64,000 nt of DNA from an uncultured Clostridiaceae bacterium (GCA_946628065.1 CAMOWC010000008.1:1-64000), one strand, 5' to 3'; positions 28,512 through 36,067 are shown, counted from the stretch's first letter. Translations and numbers: made by a program. The notes: generated from the sequence alone by a model not told the origin.

Positions 28512-28552
28512 GTGTTTTCACTGCAAAAATTTTTTTGCTTTTTTATAAAAAT

Positions 28553-28584
28553 AACTTGCTTTTTTCATTATAGCAAGTTATAAT
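28553..28584 (+). promoter_or_regulatory. Promoter with overlapping inverted repeat, BECR-like gene
   Basis: TTGCTT (28556-28561), a 17-bp spacer and TATAAT (28579-28584). A perfect inverted repeat AACTTGCT (28553-28560) / AGCAAGTT (28572-28579) covers the -35 and touches the -10, which is the expected placement for a repressor site. The operator role is inferred. Confidence 0.7.
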
Positions 28585-28615
28585 TAGTTTCAAATTCTTA
28601 TAAAGGAGCACGTAA

Positions 28616-29035
28616 TTGGATATATTAGATATAAATAAAATTAATAAAGCAAAAAGTAAAAATATAAAAATAGGAGAATTAACTCAAGATGTTATTGACG
28701 CATTGAATTTAGATCTTAAACCTCAAAACATAAACATTTGGGCCACTAGAATACAAGAGCATTGTGAAAAACATAAGGATGAGTATTCATCTCCTAACGC
28801 GTATAATCAAGCGGTTAAATTTATACCGACTATAATTAAAGAACCTGATTACATCGGATTACACAATAATGGAAATATTCAGTATGTAAAAAGGTTAGAC
28901 GACATTTCTATGGTTGGAATTCAAATTCTACATGGTAGTGGTAACTTGCTTTTTCGAACTATCTTTCCGATTACAGAAAGTAAGTTAAATAATTCTATAA
29001 AGAGCGGGAAACTTATTCCAATGGATAAAAAATAG
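28616..29035 (+). CDS. Small protein resembling the PBECR (BECR-fold nuclease) family
   Basis: Protein of 139 residues starting at TTG 28616, 7 nt after AAGGAG. The C-terminal 75 residues follow a pattern I associate with phage Barnase-EndoU-ColicinE5/D-RelE-like domains: FIPTIIKEPDYIGLHNNG, then a strand YVKRLD, a hydrophobic strand, and a closing ESKLNNSIKSGKL. The N-terminal 50 residues are a mixed polar region of unknown type. In phage and polymorphic-toxin proteins this domain is usually part of a longer chain; here it stands alone. If active it would be an RNase, but no catalytic residues can be confirmed by eye. No immunity gene is obvious next to it. Confidence 0.55.
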   Translation: MDILDINKINKAKSKNIKIGELTQDVIDALNLDLKPQNINIWATRIQEHCEKHKDEYSSPNAYNQAVKFIPTIIKEPDYIGLHNNGNIQYVKRLDDISMVGIQILHGSGNLLFRTIFPITESKLNNSIKSGKLIPMDKK

Positions 29036-29237
29036 GAGATACTGCAGTATCTCCATTTTTGTTTGGTTAATTGGTGGGACGGCGTACCCCAACATCTCTT
29101 TTAAGACCATCTCTGGCGTGATAGCTGCCAATTTCTATCCTCAACTAACCTTATTATTATATGCATGCTATGTAATTGTTATACATGGCTGTATATCTAA
29201 TTTAGTAAAGGAATTTTATCACTAATTCCTTTATTTG
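29030..29237 (-). ncRNA. Unassigned structured RNA gene of about 200 nt
   Basis: Two tandem sigma-A promoters on the minus strand (29243-29271 and 29213-29241) lead into about 200 nt without a credible ORF, ending at a perfect terminator (29035-29054) with TATTTTTT. Visible pairings: GGTTAGTTG with CAATTAACC (about 29142-29150 with 29064-29072), GATAG/CTATC, and GGG/CCC with AC/GT around 29074-29090. I could not match it to 6S RNA, T-box, c-di-GMP or another class I know. Confidence 0.5.
29035..29059. terminator. Shared terminator of the BECR-like gene and the facing RNA
   Basis: Perfect 20-base palindrome GGAGATACTGCAGTATCTCC (29035-29054) with TTTTT on the plus side and a T-rich flank on the minus side. 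It overlaps the stop codon of the BECR-like gene. Confidence 0.85.
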
Positions 29238-29271
29238 TCAATATTATAGCACATTTTTTTGTAAAAATCAA
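29213..29271 (-). promoter_or_regulatory. Tandem promoters for the structured RNA
   Basis: P1: TTGATT (29266-29271), 17 bp, TATAAT (29243-29248). P2: TTGACA (29236-29241), 17 bp, TAAAAT (29213-29218). P1 starts just past the rnc stop codon. A 10-bp inverted repeat (29206-29233) overlaps P2. Confidence 0.65.
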
Positions 29272-29272
29272 A

Positions 29273-29944
29273 TTACAAAACTTCTATTGCTTTTTTTGCC
29301 GCGTCCATTTCTGCAAGTTTTTTACTTTTTCCTGTTCCATTTGCCAATAATTTGTTATTGCATCTAACTTCAACTTCAAATTGTTTTGCATGGTCTGGAC
29401 CAAATTCTCTTAAAACATTGTATTCTATTTTTACATTTCCATGCACTTGTAACATTTCTTGTAGCACAGTTTTATAATCTTTTTCTCCAACATGATGAAC
29501 TGCAATTTCTATATCGTCTTTTAAATTTTCTATTATGAACTTTTCTGCATATTGTAAGCCACCATCTATGTACATTGCAGCTATTACAGCTTCCACACTA
29601 TCTGCTAATATAGCTGGTCTTCCTCCTTTGCAGGTTGTTCTTTCAGATTTCCCCAAGTTTAAGAAATCACTAAAATTATGCTTTTTTGCTACTTTATGTA
29701 GGCTTGTTTCGCACACTACGCTAGCTCTAACTTTAGTCATTTCTCCTTCTTTAAGGTTTGGGTATGTTGTATAAATGTAGTTGCTTGATATAAATTCTAA
29801 TATGCTATCTCCTAAGAATTCCAGTTTTTCGTTGCTTTCTATTCCATTTTCATATGCATATGATGTATGCGTTAATGCCTGGTTTAGAAGTTCCTTGTTT
29901 TTAAATGTATATCCTATGTTTTTTTCTAGTTCTTCTTTGTTCAT
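29273..29944 (-). CDS. rnc: Ribonuclease III
   Basis: Double-stranded RNA endonuclease of 223 residues that processes rRNA and structured mRNAs. The signature NEKLEFLGDS lies at 38-47. The second acidic set is in LADSVEAVIAAMYID (about 113-127). A dsRNA-binding domain (about 153-223) ends with GKSKKLAEMDAAKKAIEVL. ATG follows GGGGTG. Enzymes of this family also degrade mRNA/antisense duplexes, so it is relevant to the antisense loci nearby. Confidence 0.96.
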   Translation of the reverse strand: MNKEELEKNIGYTFKNKELLNQALTHTSYAYENGIESNEKLEFLGDSILEFISSNYIYTTYPNLKEGEMTKVRASVVCETSLHKVAKKHNFSDFLNLGKSERTTCKGGRPAILADSVEAVIAAMYIDGGLQYAEKFIIENLKDDIEIAVHHVGEKDYKTVLQEMLQVHGNVKIEYNVLREFGPDHAKQFEVEVRCNNKLLANGTGKSKKLAEMDAAKKAIEVL

Positions 29945-29967
29945 TTTCTCACCCCTTTTCTTTTTCT

Positions 29968-29995
29968 ATTATACACTATTTTCCAGTTTTTTCAA
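29968..29995 (-). promoter_or_regulatory. rnc promoter
   Basis: TTGAAA (29990-29995), a 16-bp spacer and TATAAT (29968-29973) on the minus strand, divergent from the micro-ORF 2 promoter at 30040. Confidence 0.75.
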
Positions 29996-30039
29996 GTATT
30001 TTTTTGCAAATGTTTTTTTGGTTAATTTTGAGTGTTCGC

Positions 30040-30068
30040 TTGTTTTTGATTTTATTATGTGATATTAT
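30040..30068 (+). promoter_or_regulatory. Sigma-A promoter of micro-ORF 2
   Basis: TTGTTT (30040-30045), a 17-bp spacer and TATTAT (30063-30068). The leader begins near 30075. CCTTTC near its 5' end can pair with the GGAAAGG of the ribosome site (30113-30119), which could delay translation as described for the Fst mRNA. Confidence 0.7.
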
Positions 30069-30124
30069 AAGTTCAACCTTTCTTAGTCAGAAGGTAGTCT
30101 TTATCAGAAGACGGAAAGGAGGTA

Positions 30125-30145
30125 TCTTTATGACTATTAGCGATA
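30125..30145 (+). repeat. Direct repeat over the start codon of micro-ORF 2 (partner at 30352-30371)
   Basis: TCTTTATGACTATTAGCGAT and one further base. It spans the AUG at 30130. The partner is identical except for one missing T, so the facing small RNA can form about 20 base pairs over the start site. Confidence 0.88.
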
Positions 30146-30258
30146 CAGTACTTAATCTTGTTGACAAACTAATTGCAGAAAAAGAAAAGAACTTTATGCT
30201 ACAGTTACAATTGCAACAACTTCAACAAGAACTACAAAAGACAATTTCAAGCAAATAG
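30130..30258 (+). CDS. Micro-ORF 2, 42-residue peptide, possible type I toxin or regulator
   Basis: ATG 30130 follows GGAAAGGAGG. The peptide begins MTISDTVLNLVDKLIAEKEK and continues into a Gln/Leu-rich segment with heptad spacing that should form an amphipathic coiled coil. No membrane span is evident, unlike in Fst. The first 20 residues align with micro-ORF 1 (shared M-T, D at position 5, hydrophobic positions, then E-K). Strong promoter, ideal ribosome site and a strong terminator. Toxin function is inferred only from the antisense layout; a regulatory leader peptide is an alternative. Confidence 0.78.
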   Translation: MTISDTVLNLVDKLIAEKEKNFMLQLQLQQLQQELQKTISSK

Positions 30259-30271
30259 TTTTACATAATAA

Positions 30272-30302
30272 AAAAAGAGTAGATTCGCAGTCTACTCTTT
30301 TT
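30272..30302 (+). terminator. Terminator of micro-ORF 2
   Basis: Stem AAAAAGAGTAGA (30272-30283) with TCTACTCTTTTT (30291-30302), loop TTCGCAG. The loop region ATTCGCAGT is repeated in the facing terminator, so the two RNAs carry complementary loops. Confidence 0.92.
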
Positions 30303-30310
30303 GATAAAAA

Positions 30311-30345
30311 AATAATATGTGCAAATTCGCAGTACACATATTATT
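30311..30345 (-). terminator. Terminator of the small RNA opposite micro-ORF 2
   Basis: AATAATATGTG (30311-30321) pairs with CACATATTATT (30335-30345). The T run TTTTTTTATC follows on the minus strand. It may also end transcripts from the AI-2E-type gene. Confidence 0.85.
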
Positions 30346-30351
30346 TATTAG

Positions 30352-30371
30352 TCTTTATGACTATAGCGATA
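30352..30371 (+). repeat. Second copy of the micro-ORF 2 direct repeat
   Basis: TCTTTATGACTATAGCGATA, equal to 30125-30145 minus one T. It is transcribed only on the minus strand. Confidence 0.88.
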
Positions 30372-30391
30372 ATTTTTTACTTTGTATCTAA

Positions 30392-30420
30392 ATAATACCA
30401 TAAAAATTATAATTTGTCAA
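30392..30420 (-). promoter_or_regulatory. Sigma-A promoter of the small RNA opposite micro-ORF 2
   Basis: TTGACA (30415-30420), a 17-bp spacer and TATTAT (30392-30397) on the minus strand, between the AI-2E-type gene stop and the small RNA. Confidence 0.82.
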
Positions 30421-30434
30421 ATAAATTTGATAAA

Positions 30435-31580
30435 TTATTCTGTTTTGTTTTTTGTCTCATTTTTATATTTTATAAAATCCTCGATTAGAATCTTTAATAC
30501 TGCTGAGATTGGAACTGATAAGAAAATTCCCCACATTCCAAAATATGCTCCACCAATTGTTATTGCTAAAATCACAACTAATGGGCTAATTTTTAAGTTA
30601 TCGCCAACAATTTTAGGATTAATTACATTTGCATCTATTTGTTGTAAAATTATTATTACAACAAGCATCCAAATTGCTTGAGAAATTCCTCCTGTTATTA
30701 GTGTGATTATTCCAGCAATTATTACTGCGATAATCGCTCCAACGTAGGGAATTATATTGAATAATCCAATTATAAATCCTAGCAATGGTGCATATTTTAT
30801 ACCCATTATGCTCATTGCAATTGTTGTTAAAACACCAACAACTACTGCATCTATTAGCTGACTGCTTAAAAATCTAAAAAAGATTTCGTTTGTATCATTA
30901 AAGTATTTTGAAAGATTCTGATATGTTTTTTCTTTAAACACAGCTTTAAAGAATCTCTCCATAAACGCCATTATTCTTGTTCTTCCTGACAATAGGTATA
31001 CAGATACTATGAATGCTACAAAAATGTCTATAATGCTATTTACAAAGCTCATAGCGCCTTTTGCATACTGACCTATTGTATCCATATTAATATATTGTTT
31101 AAAGTCAATATTTTTAGCGTTTTGCAATACATCATTTATTGTATTTGTTACTGCATCGCTTTTTAATATTGAATCTTGTGGCAATTCATTATATTTTTGA
31201 ATTGTTCCTTCAATATAGCCTTGTAAGTTGGTCACAAGTTCTGTTACACTTTGAACTAGTACCGGGAATATCCAGTTAAAAATTATTATCAGAATAAGAG
31301 CAAATATTATGTAGCTAATTAGTATACTTATCCCTCTCGCTCTGTTTTTTACTAATTTTATTTTTGATTTTTTTAGCATTTTTTCAATGCTTTTACTTGG
31401 CATATAAAGGATATATGCTATTAAAATACCTATAAAAAATGGTTTTAGTATTTTCAAAAAATCTCCTATGCCTTGCATTATTTGTGGAAAATTATCTAAC
31501 AATTTGTAGAATGCAATTATTGCCACACCTAGCATAAACCAATAAATCCACTTTTTGCCATTTTTCTTAATCTCGTTCAT
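30435..31580 (-). CDS. AI-2E family (PerM/YtvI-like) membrane transporter
   Basis: Integral membrane protein of 381 residues with about seven to eight membrane segments. It has the usual family layout: two early spans, a long soluble loop (about 110-180), then a cluster of spans including IIGLFNIIPYVGAIIAVIIAGI, typical of AI-2E transporters. Members export small molecules or act in cation transport; the substrate here is unknown. The start is set at ATG 31580 because AAGGAGG lies 8 nt upstream; upstream in-frame codons run into the hairpin after xth and lack such a site. Confidence 0.88.
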   Translation of the reverse strand: MNEIKKNGKKWIYWFMLGVAIIAFYKLLDNFPQIMQGIGDFLKILKPFFIGILIAYILYMPSKSIEKMLKKSKIKLVKNRARGISILISYIIFALILIIIFNWIFPVLVQSVTELVTNLQGYIEGTIQKYNELPQDSILKSDAVTNTINDVLQNAKNIDFKQYINMDTIGQYAKGAMSFVNSIIDIFVAFIVSVYLLSGRTRIMAFMERFFKAVFKEKTYQNLSKYFNDTNEIFFRFLSSQLIDAVVVGVLTTIAMSIMGIKYAPLLGFIIGLFNIIPYVGAIIAVIIAGIITLITGGISQAIWMLVVIIILQQIDANVINPKIVGDNLKISPLVVILAITIGGAYFGMWGIFLSVPISAVLKILIEDFIKYKNETKNKTE

Positions 31581-31617
31581 TGTTTTTACCTCCTTCGAAT
31601 TTCGGGATACTACCTGG

Positions 31618-31658
31618 TTTTTGGGGACACTCCCTAAAAGCAAGGTGGTGTTCCCAAA
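31618..31658. terminator. Hairpin between xth and the AI-2E-type gene, contains a dispersed repeat
   Basis: TTTTGGGGACAC pairs with GTGTTCCCAAAA over 12 positions with one wobble. The left arm plus TCCCTAAAA repeats the palindromic sequence at 59106-59127. It may act as the xth terminator although the T run is short. Confidence 0.55.
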
Positions 31659-31660
31659 AT

Positions 31661-32416
31661 TTAAATTTTAATTTCTAATCCAACAGGGCAGTGATCACTA
31701 CCATATATTTCCGGAAATATGTATGCATCATTTATATTGCTTTGTATGTCGTTTGAAACTATGAAATAATCTATTCTCCAGCCCACGTTTTTTTCACGAG
31801 CATGCCCCATGTATGACCACCATGTGTATTGATTTTCTTTTTCAGGATATAAATATCTAAAACTATCTGTAAATCCAGCATCTAAAAGTTCTGTCATTTT
31901 GTTTCTTTCTTCATCTGTAAATCCAGCATTGTGATGATTTGTTTTAGGATTTTTAAGGTCTATTTCTTTGTGAGCAACATTTAAATCGCCACACATTATA
32001 ACTGGCTTATTCTTATTTAGTTTCAATAGGTATTTTCTAATTTCGTCTTCCCAAATGCACCTGTAATCTAAACGTTCAAGTTCTCTTTTAGAATTCGGGG
32101 TATAGATGTTTACTATATAATATTTTTCAAATTCTAAAGTTATTACCCTGCCTTCTTTGTCATGTTCGTCTATTCCTATGCCATATTTAATAGAAAGTGG
32201 CTTTTGTTTCGTAAATATTGCTGTTCCTGAATACCCTTTTTTCTCCGCACTATTCCAATAGCTTGTGTAACCTTCAAATTCTAGTTCTATCTGACCTTCC
32301 TGGCATTTTGTTTCTTGTATGCAAAAAACATCTGCATCTATTGTTTTGAAAAAATCCTCAAATCCTTTGTTTACACATGCTCTTATTCCATTTACATTCC
32401 ACGAAATTAGTTTCAT
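31661..32416 (-). CDS. xth: Exodeoxyribonuclease III (AP endonuclease)
   Basis: Protein of 251 residues of the Exo III/ExoA family that nicks DNA at abasic sites and trims 3' ends in base-excision repair. Motifs: SWNVNGIRA at 5-13, CIQETK with the metal-binding Glu35, YTPNSKRELERLDYR, CGDLNVAHKEIDL with the catalytic Asp and Asn, a WWSYMGHAR substrate loop, WRIDYF, and the closing SDHCPV. The length is normal. ATG with AAAAGGGGA upstream. Family members may be named xth or exoA. Confidence 0.96.
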   Translation of the reverse strand: MKLISWNVNGIRACVNKGFEDFFKTIDADVFCIQETKCQEGQIELEFEGYTSYWNSAEKKGYSGTAIFTKQKPLSIKYGIGIDEHDKEGRVITLEFEKYYIVNIYTPNSKRELERLDYRCIWEDEIRKYLLKLNKNKPVIMCGDLNVAHKEIDLKNPKTNHHNAGFTDEERNKMTELLDAGFTDSFRYLYPEKENQYTWWSYMGHAREKNVGWRIDYFIVSNDIQSNINDAYIFPEIYGSDHCPVGLEIKI

Positions 32417-32435
32417 ATTTTTCCCCTTTTAAAAA

Positions 32436-32463
32436 AAGTTGCTAAACTAATGTCTAGCAACTT
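32436..32463 (-). terminator. Terminator of the G5/transglycosylase gene
   Basis: AAGTTGCTA (32436-32444) pairs with TAGCAACTT (32455-32463), followed by TTTTTTT on the minus strand. Confidence 0.85.
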
Positions 32464-32483
32464 CGATTTAATAATATTTTATT

Positions 32484-33440
32484 TTAATACCATCCTTTTG
32501 ATTGTGAATGATTCCATGCTGAAGCTGGTGAACCATATCTACCTTTAATGTAACCTAATCCCCAGTTAATTTGAGTCATATAGTTTGTTTGATATTCTGG
32601 TCCAGCTGATGCCATTTTGTTTCCAGGTAAAGCTTGTGGGATTCCGTATGCACCAGATGATCTGTTGTATGCGTTTACTCTCCATCCACTTTCTCTATTC
32701 CATAATTTTACTAAACAGCTGAAATCGTAATCTGACCATCCATAATCATAACATCTTTGTTTTGCATAAGCTTGATAGTCTGCTACTGTTCCTGATACTG
32801 CTGCAGGTATTTCTCTTTCTACTGCTGCTCTTGAAGTAACTTTTTGTACTTGAACAATTTTATTTACTGGTTCTTTTACAACAACCTCAGATAAAACTGT
32901 TCTTTCTATTTCAACTTCTTTTTGATATTTGATTTTGTATGTTATTTCTTTTAATCCGTCTTTACCTTGTTGAATTACTCTATTTTTTGTTTCGTCGCCT
33001 GTTCCTGTTGCTTCTTTTGTTATTGTTTCAAATGGTATTGCCACTTGCTCAACTACTATTTTCTCTGTAATTGGTGCATATGTTTCTAATAAATCTTCTA
33101 AAGATGTTTCAACTGTTTCTTCTGATACTTTTGATATTTGAATTTCTCTTTCAGATTTATCTTTTATTTCTATTGTTTGACCATCTTCAACTTCTTCATC
33201 TGTTCCAGGTAGTACTTTTTCGTTATCTTCTATTAAAATATTATTTTCTTCTAGTATTTCTGATACTTTCGTTTTTGCAGTTAAAACTGTCATTTCATAA
33301 CCATTGTGAAGTACAATTTTTACGCTGTTTAATTTTTTATTTACAGCTAGTACTCCTATTCCTGATATTAGTACTAGAATTATGCTTATGCATATTATCT
33401 TCATTATTGATAATGAAGCTTTTTCCTTACTATTTTTCAT
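32484..33440 (-). CDS. Secreted DUF348/G5-domain protein with transglycosylase-like domain
   Basis: Protein of 318 residues with an N-terminal membrane or signal segment (about 12-33). A DUF348 ubiquitin-like module follows (about 38-95, VKIVLHNGYEMTVLTAK), then a G5 domain (about 125-205, TKEATGTGDETKNRVIQQGKDG). The C-terminal lysozyme-like domain (about 225-318) contains LWNRESGW with the catalytic Glu, SGAYGIPQALPG and AWNHSQSKGWY. This resembles Rpf/YabE and aggregation-promoting-factor proteins that cut peptidoglycan glycan strands. ATG about 12 nt after AGGAGG, own promoter. Confidence 0.9.
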   Translation of the reverse strand: MKNSKEKASLSIMKIICISIILVLISGIGVLAVNKKLNSVKIVLHNGYEMTVLTAKTKVSEILEENNILIEDNEKVLPGTDEEVEDGQTIEIKDKSEREIQISKVSEETVETSLEDLLETYAPITEKIVVEQVAIPFETITKEATGTGDETKNRVIQQGKDGLKEITYKIKYQKEVEIERTVLSEVVVKEPVNKIVQVQKVTSRAAVEREIPAAVSGTVADYQAYAKQRCYDYGWSDYDFSCLVKLWNRESGWRVNAYNRSSGAYGIPQALPGNKMASAGPEYQTNYMTQINWGLGYIKGRYGSPASAWNHSQSKGWY

Positions 33441-33473
33441 ATAATTTTATTACCTCCTTCTGGCAACATCTTT

Positions 33474-33502
33474 ATTATACTATATTTTTTCAATTTTGTC
33501 AA
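33474..33502 (-). promoter_or_regulatory. Promoter of the G5/transglycosylase gene
   Basis: TTGACA (33497-33502), a 17-bp spacer and TATAAT (33474-33479), fully consensus. The 180 bp between it and the tatD stop contain CTTACGGAAAC (33525-33535) but no ORF or clear terminator. Confidence 0.9.
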
Positions 33503-33682
33503 ATTTTGGTACATTTTATACAAGCTTACGGAAACAAGCATTGTCCATTTTTGCATTATGTAATTAGTATTTGAACATCTTCTTAAATAGAGCTTTAATA
33601 ATATTATATGATAAAAATTTTTTTTTATGACTTTTTGTTGTATATAATTTCTATCCTTTTTAAGACTATTTTATTTTGGTTA

Positions 33683-34459
33683 TTATAGCAATCCAAATAG
33701 TTCGCAAGCATTGTTATAAGTAGCTTCGGCGATTTCTTCTATTAGCATATTTCTTGCTTGCGCTATTTTTGCAGCTACTAGTTTTACATTTATTGGTGTA
33801 TTTCGTGTTCCGCGAACTGGCTCTGGCGCCAAATATGGGCTGTCTGTTTCTATTAGCATTTTTTCTAATGGCACCATATTAATTATTTCTTCTGCATTTT
33901 TTGCATTTTTAAATGTTATTACGCCTGAAAATGATATATAAAAGTCAAGTTTTAAAGCTTCTTTTACTAGTTCTCTATTTAATGGGCAACAATGGAATAC
34001 GCCCTTATTTACCACATTATTTTCTTTTAGAACTTGCAAAGTGTCCATTACAGCATCTCTTGTATGAATTACTATTGGTAAATTTAGTTTGTTTGCAATT
34101 TCTATTTGTTTTTTAAATGCTTTTAGTTGAAGTTCTCTATTTTCTTTATTCCAATAATAGTCTAATCCAATTTCTCCAATTGCAACTACTTTTTTATTTT
34201 GCGCTAATTGTTCGATTTCATCAATCTCTTTCCACAATTCTTCTTCATTTTGTGGAATGTCGTTCGGAGAAATGCCTGCTGTTGCATAAGTAAAATCACA
34301 ATTTTGAGCTATTTCTATTGCTTTCTGTGAGCCTTCTAAATTATAACCGCATGTTAAAAATTTTGTAATGTTTTCTTTTTTTATTTTTTCTATCAATTCA
34401 TCTCTATCTTCTTCAAATTTTTCATCATTTAAATGTGAATGTGAATCAAAAAACTCCAT
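33683..34459 (-). CDS. tatD: TatD-family metal-dependent DNase
   Basis: Protein of 258 residues with a TIM-barrel hydrolase fold. Motifs: DSHSHLND near the start (two metal His), AIGEIGLDYYW, VIHTRDA, VFHCC, and ETDSPYLAPEPVRGTRN near 200-218. Family members are 3'-5' DNases involved in repair and DNA fragmentation; some are called YcfH/YabD. I chose ATG 34459 with GGAGG close upstream; the frame is open above but without a ribosome site. Confidence 0.93.
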   Translation of the reverse strand: MEFFDSHSHLNDEKFEEDRDELIEKIKKENITKFLTCGYNLEGSQKAIEIAQNCDFTYATAGISPNDIPQNEEELWKEIDEIEQLAQNKKVVAIGEIGLDYYWNKENRELQLKAFKKQIEIANKLNLPIVIHTRDAVMDTLQVLKENNVVNKGVFHCCPLNRELVKEALKLDFYISFSGVITFKNAKNAEEIINMVPLEKMLIETDSPYLAPEPVRGTRNTPINVKLVAAKIAQARNMLIEEIAEATYNNACELFGLL

Positions 34460-34479
34460 GTTTACCTCCATCTGATTAG

Positions 34480-34504
34480 AAAAAGCTGCCATCGGCAGCT
34501 TTTT
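34480..34504 (-). terminator. Terminator of the WG-repeat gene
   Basis: AAAAAGCTGCC (34480-34490), loop ATC, GGCAGCTTTTT (34494-34504), U-rich on the minus strand. It lies between the WG gene stop and tatD, so tatD may need read-through. Confidence 0.9.
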
Positions 34505-34507
34505 GCT

Positions 34508-36028
34508 CTATTGTATGTAATAATTTAAGTTTATATCTTGGCCTAAGTGCCATTTTCCTATAAAATCTATGTATAGGTTGTTGTCTAGGTTGTATGTTGG
34601 TTCTACTGCTACGTTTCCTTTATTGTCTATTGCTCCCCATTTTCCGTCTTTTTTTACTGCTGCATATCCGCATGAATTTTGCTCTTTTGCATCATCATAT
34701 TTGTAATCTACTACTACTTTTCCTTCTTTATCTACAAATCCGTATTTTCCATCTTTTTTGCTTAGGAATAAGTTATTTGCTACTAATACATCACTTGCAT
34801 TTTTTTCTTCAAATTTGAAGTTGTAGTATTTGTATTCTTCACCAACTCTAATTTTTATATATCCTTTGTCTTCGTTTACTTCGTTTACTATTCCTGTTAG
34901 TTTTACTTCGAAGTTGCTATCTAATATCTTTGCTGATGCATTTTCATCTTCTAATATGTAGATATCAGCGCTTTCGATATATTTTATTGTTTTATTTTCA
35001 AATCCTATTTTTGCTTCATTGGCTATATTTATTATTCCATATTTGTCGTCTTTTTTTGCTATGAATATTCCGTCTTTTGCTTCGTGTAAGTCTTGATATT
35101 CTGGATTTATTTTCACTTCGCCTTGAAGGTTCATTATACCTGATTTACCTTCTTTTTCAAATATTATGCCATTTTCTTTGTTTTTAAGTATTTCTTTTAT
35201 TTTGTCATATCCTTCGCCTAACACTATGTTCCCATCTTTATCTACTATTTTTTGTGCTGTTCCTTCAACTATAACATAAAGATCGTTTCCGTATATTTTA
35301 TCAACTTTTTCAAATTTAGGTTCTAACACTTGTATCCCTAGGTAATTTACTACTCCAAATTTGTCATCGTCGCCTTTTATTATAAAGCCTGATTTGTCAT
35401 CGTTTCCAAGTGTTTCTATATCTTTGTATTTGTTTTCAATTATAACTTTTCCTTCTGCATTCGCAATTCCGATTTTTTCGTCTTTCTTTGTTTTTAACGA
35501 ATTTTTTATTCCTTTTATTGCTGTTATTTCATCATATTGACATGCTAGTATTTCTCTTCCGTCAAGATTTATTAGTCCATATTTTCCGTCTTTTTCAACT
35601 CTTAATACGTTTTGCTCATACCATAAATTGTTGTTTTCGTCACTATTTTGAATTGCTTCTATTTGAGTATAGTTTTTGAAAATTTGCTCATTTTTGCTGT
35701 TTAGGGCTTTTGTTTTGTAATCGCCTGTTTCATAATTCACATCATATGTACAGATAAATACGTCTTTTTTGTTGTCTGGAATTATTATCATTTCAGCATA
35801 TGATGGGTCAATTATTGTTTCTCCTTTTGAATTTATTACTCCCCATTTGTTGTCTTTAAACATTGTGTAGTAGCTTTCTCCAGTAATTTTTCCTTTATCT
35901 GTTCCCTTTTTTAATATTCCTTTTATTATAAATACAAACATTATTACTACCGCAATTGCTATTAGCACTGCAAATACTTTTTTCATGTTTAGCTTTGGTT
36001 CTGTATCATATCTTCTTCCTCTTGACAT
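34508..36028 (-). CDS. Membrane-anchored WG-repeat protein
   Basis: Protein of 506 residues with a short basic cytoplasmic N-terminus, one membrane segment (about 16-38) and an extracellular part made of about eight WG-type beta repeats. Each shows K-[WYFIS]-G-x-[IVA]-[ND] followed by G-x-x-[IV] and x-Y-x-x-[IV] (for example KWGVINSKGE, KYGLINLDGRE, KWGAIDNKGN). WG-repeat proteins are widespread in Firmicutes and have no fixed function. ATG with AAAGGAA upstream and its own promoter. Confidence 0.85.
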   Translation of the reverse strand: MSRGRRYDTEPKLNMKKVFAVLIAIAVVIMFVFIIKGILKKGTDKGKITGESYYTMFKDNKWGVINSKGETIIDPSYAEMIIIPDNKKDVFICTYDVNYETGDYKTKALNSKNEQIFKNYTQIEAIQNSDENNNLWYEQNVLRVEKDGKYGLINLDGREILACQYDEITAIKGIKNSLKTKKDEKIGIANAEGKVIIENKYKDIETLGNDDKSGFIIKGDDDKFGVVNYLGIQVLEPKFEKVDKIYGNDLYVIVEGTAQKIVDKDGNIVLGEGYDKIKEILKNKENGIIFEKEGKSGIMNLQGEVKINPEYQDLHEAKDGIFIAKKDDKYGIINIANEAKIGFENKTIKYIESADIYILEDENASAKILDSNFEVKLTGIVNEVNEDKGYIKIRVGEEYKYYNFKFEEKNASDVLVANNLFLSKKDGKYGFVDKEGKVVVDYKYDDAKEQNSCGYAAVKKDGKWGAIDNKGNVAVEPTYNLDNNLYIDFIGKWHLGQDINLNYYIQ

Positions 36029-36067
36029 TTTTTATCATTCCTTTCCAAAGTTCATTTTTCTGCCACA

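Larger units (their letters stand above)
30305..30385 (-). ncRNA. Convergent small RNA opposite micro-ORF 2, possible antitoxin
   Basis: Predicted RNA of about 80 nt starting near 30385. It carries the complement of the mRNA start region (30352-30371 copy) and ends at the hairpin 30311-30345. The ACTGCGAAT in that loop is perfectly complementary to the mRNA terminator loop over 9 nt. Both the start-region repeat and the kissing terminator loops match how RNA I and RNA II of the pAD1 par locus interact. Confidence 0.75.

Noticed and set aside
29040-29120. Possible 41-residue minus-strand ORF inside the structured RNA
   Set aside because: No ribosome site, it crosses the terminator, and the reading frame is not better than chance.
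29060-29150. T-box or c-di-GMP riboswitch
   Set aside because: The GGTGGGAC/GTACCCC stretch looks superficially similar, but the conserved T-box and GEMM core sequences are missing and no gene follows in the sense direction.
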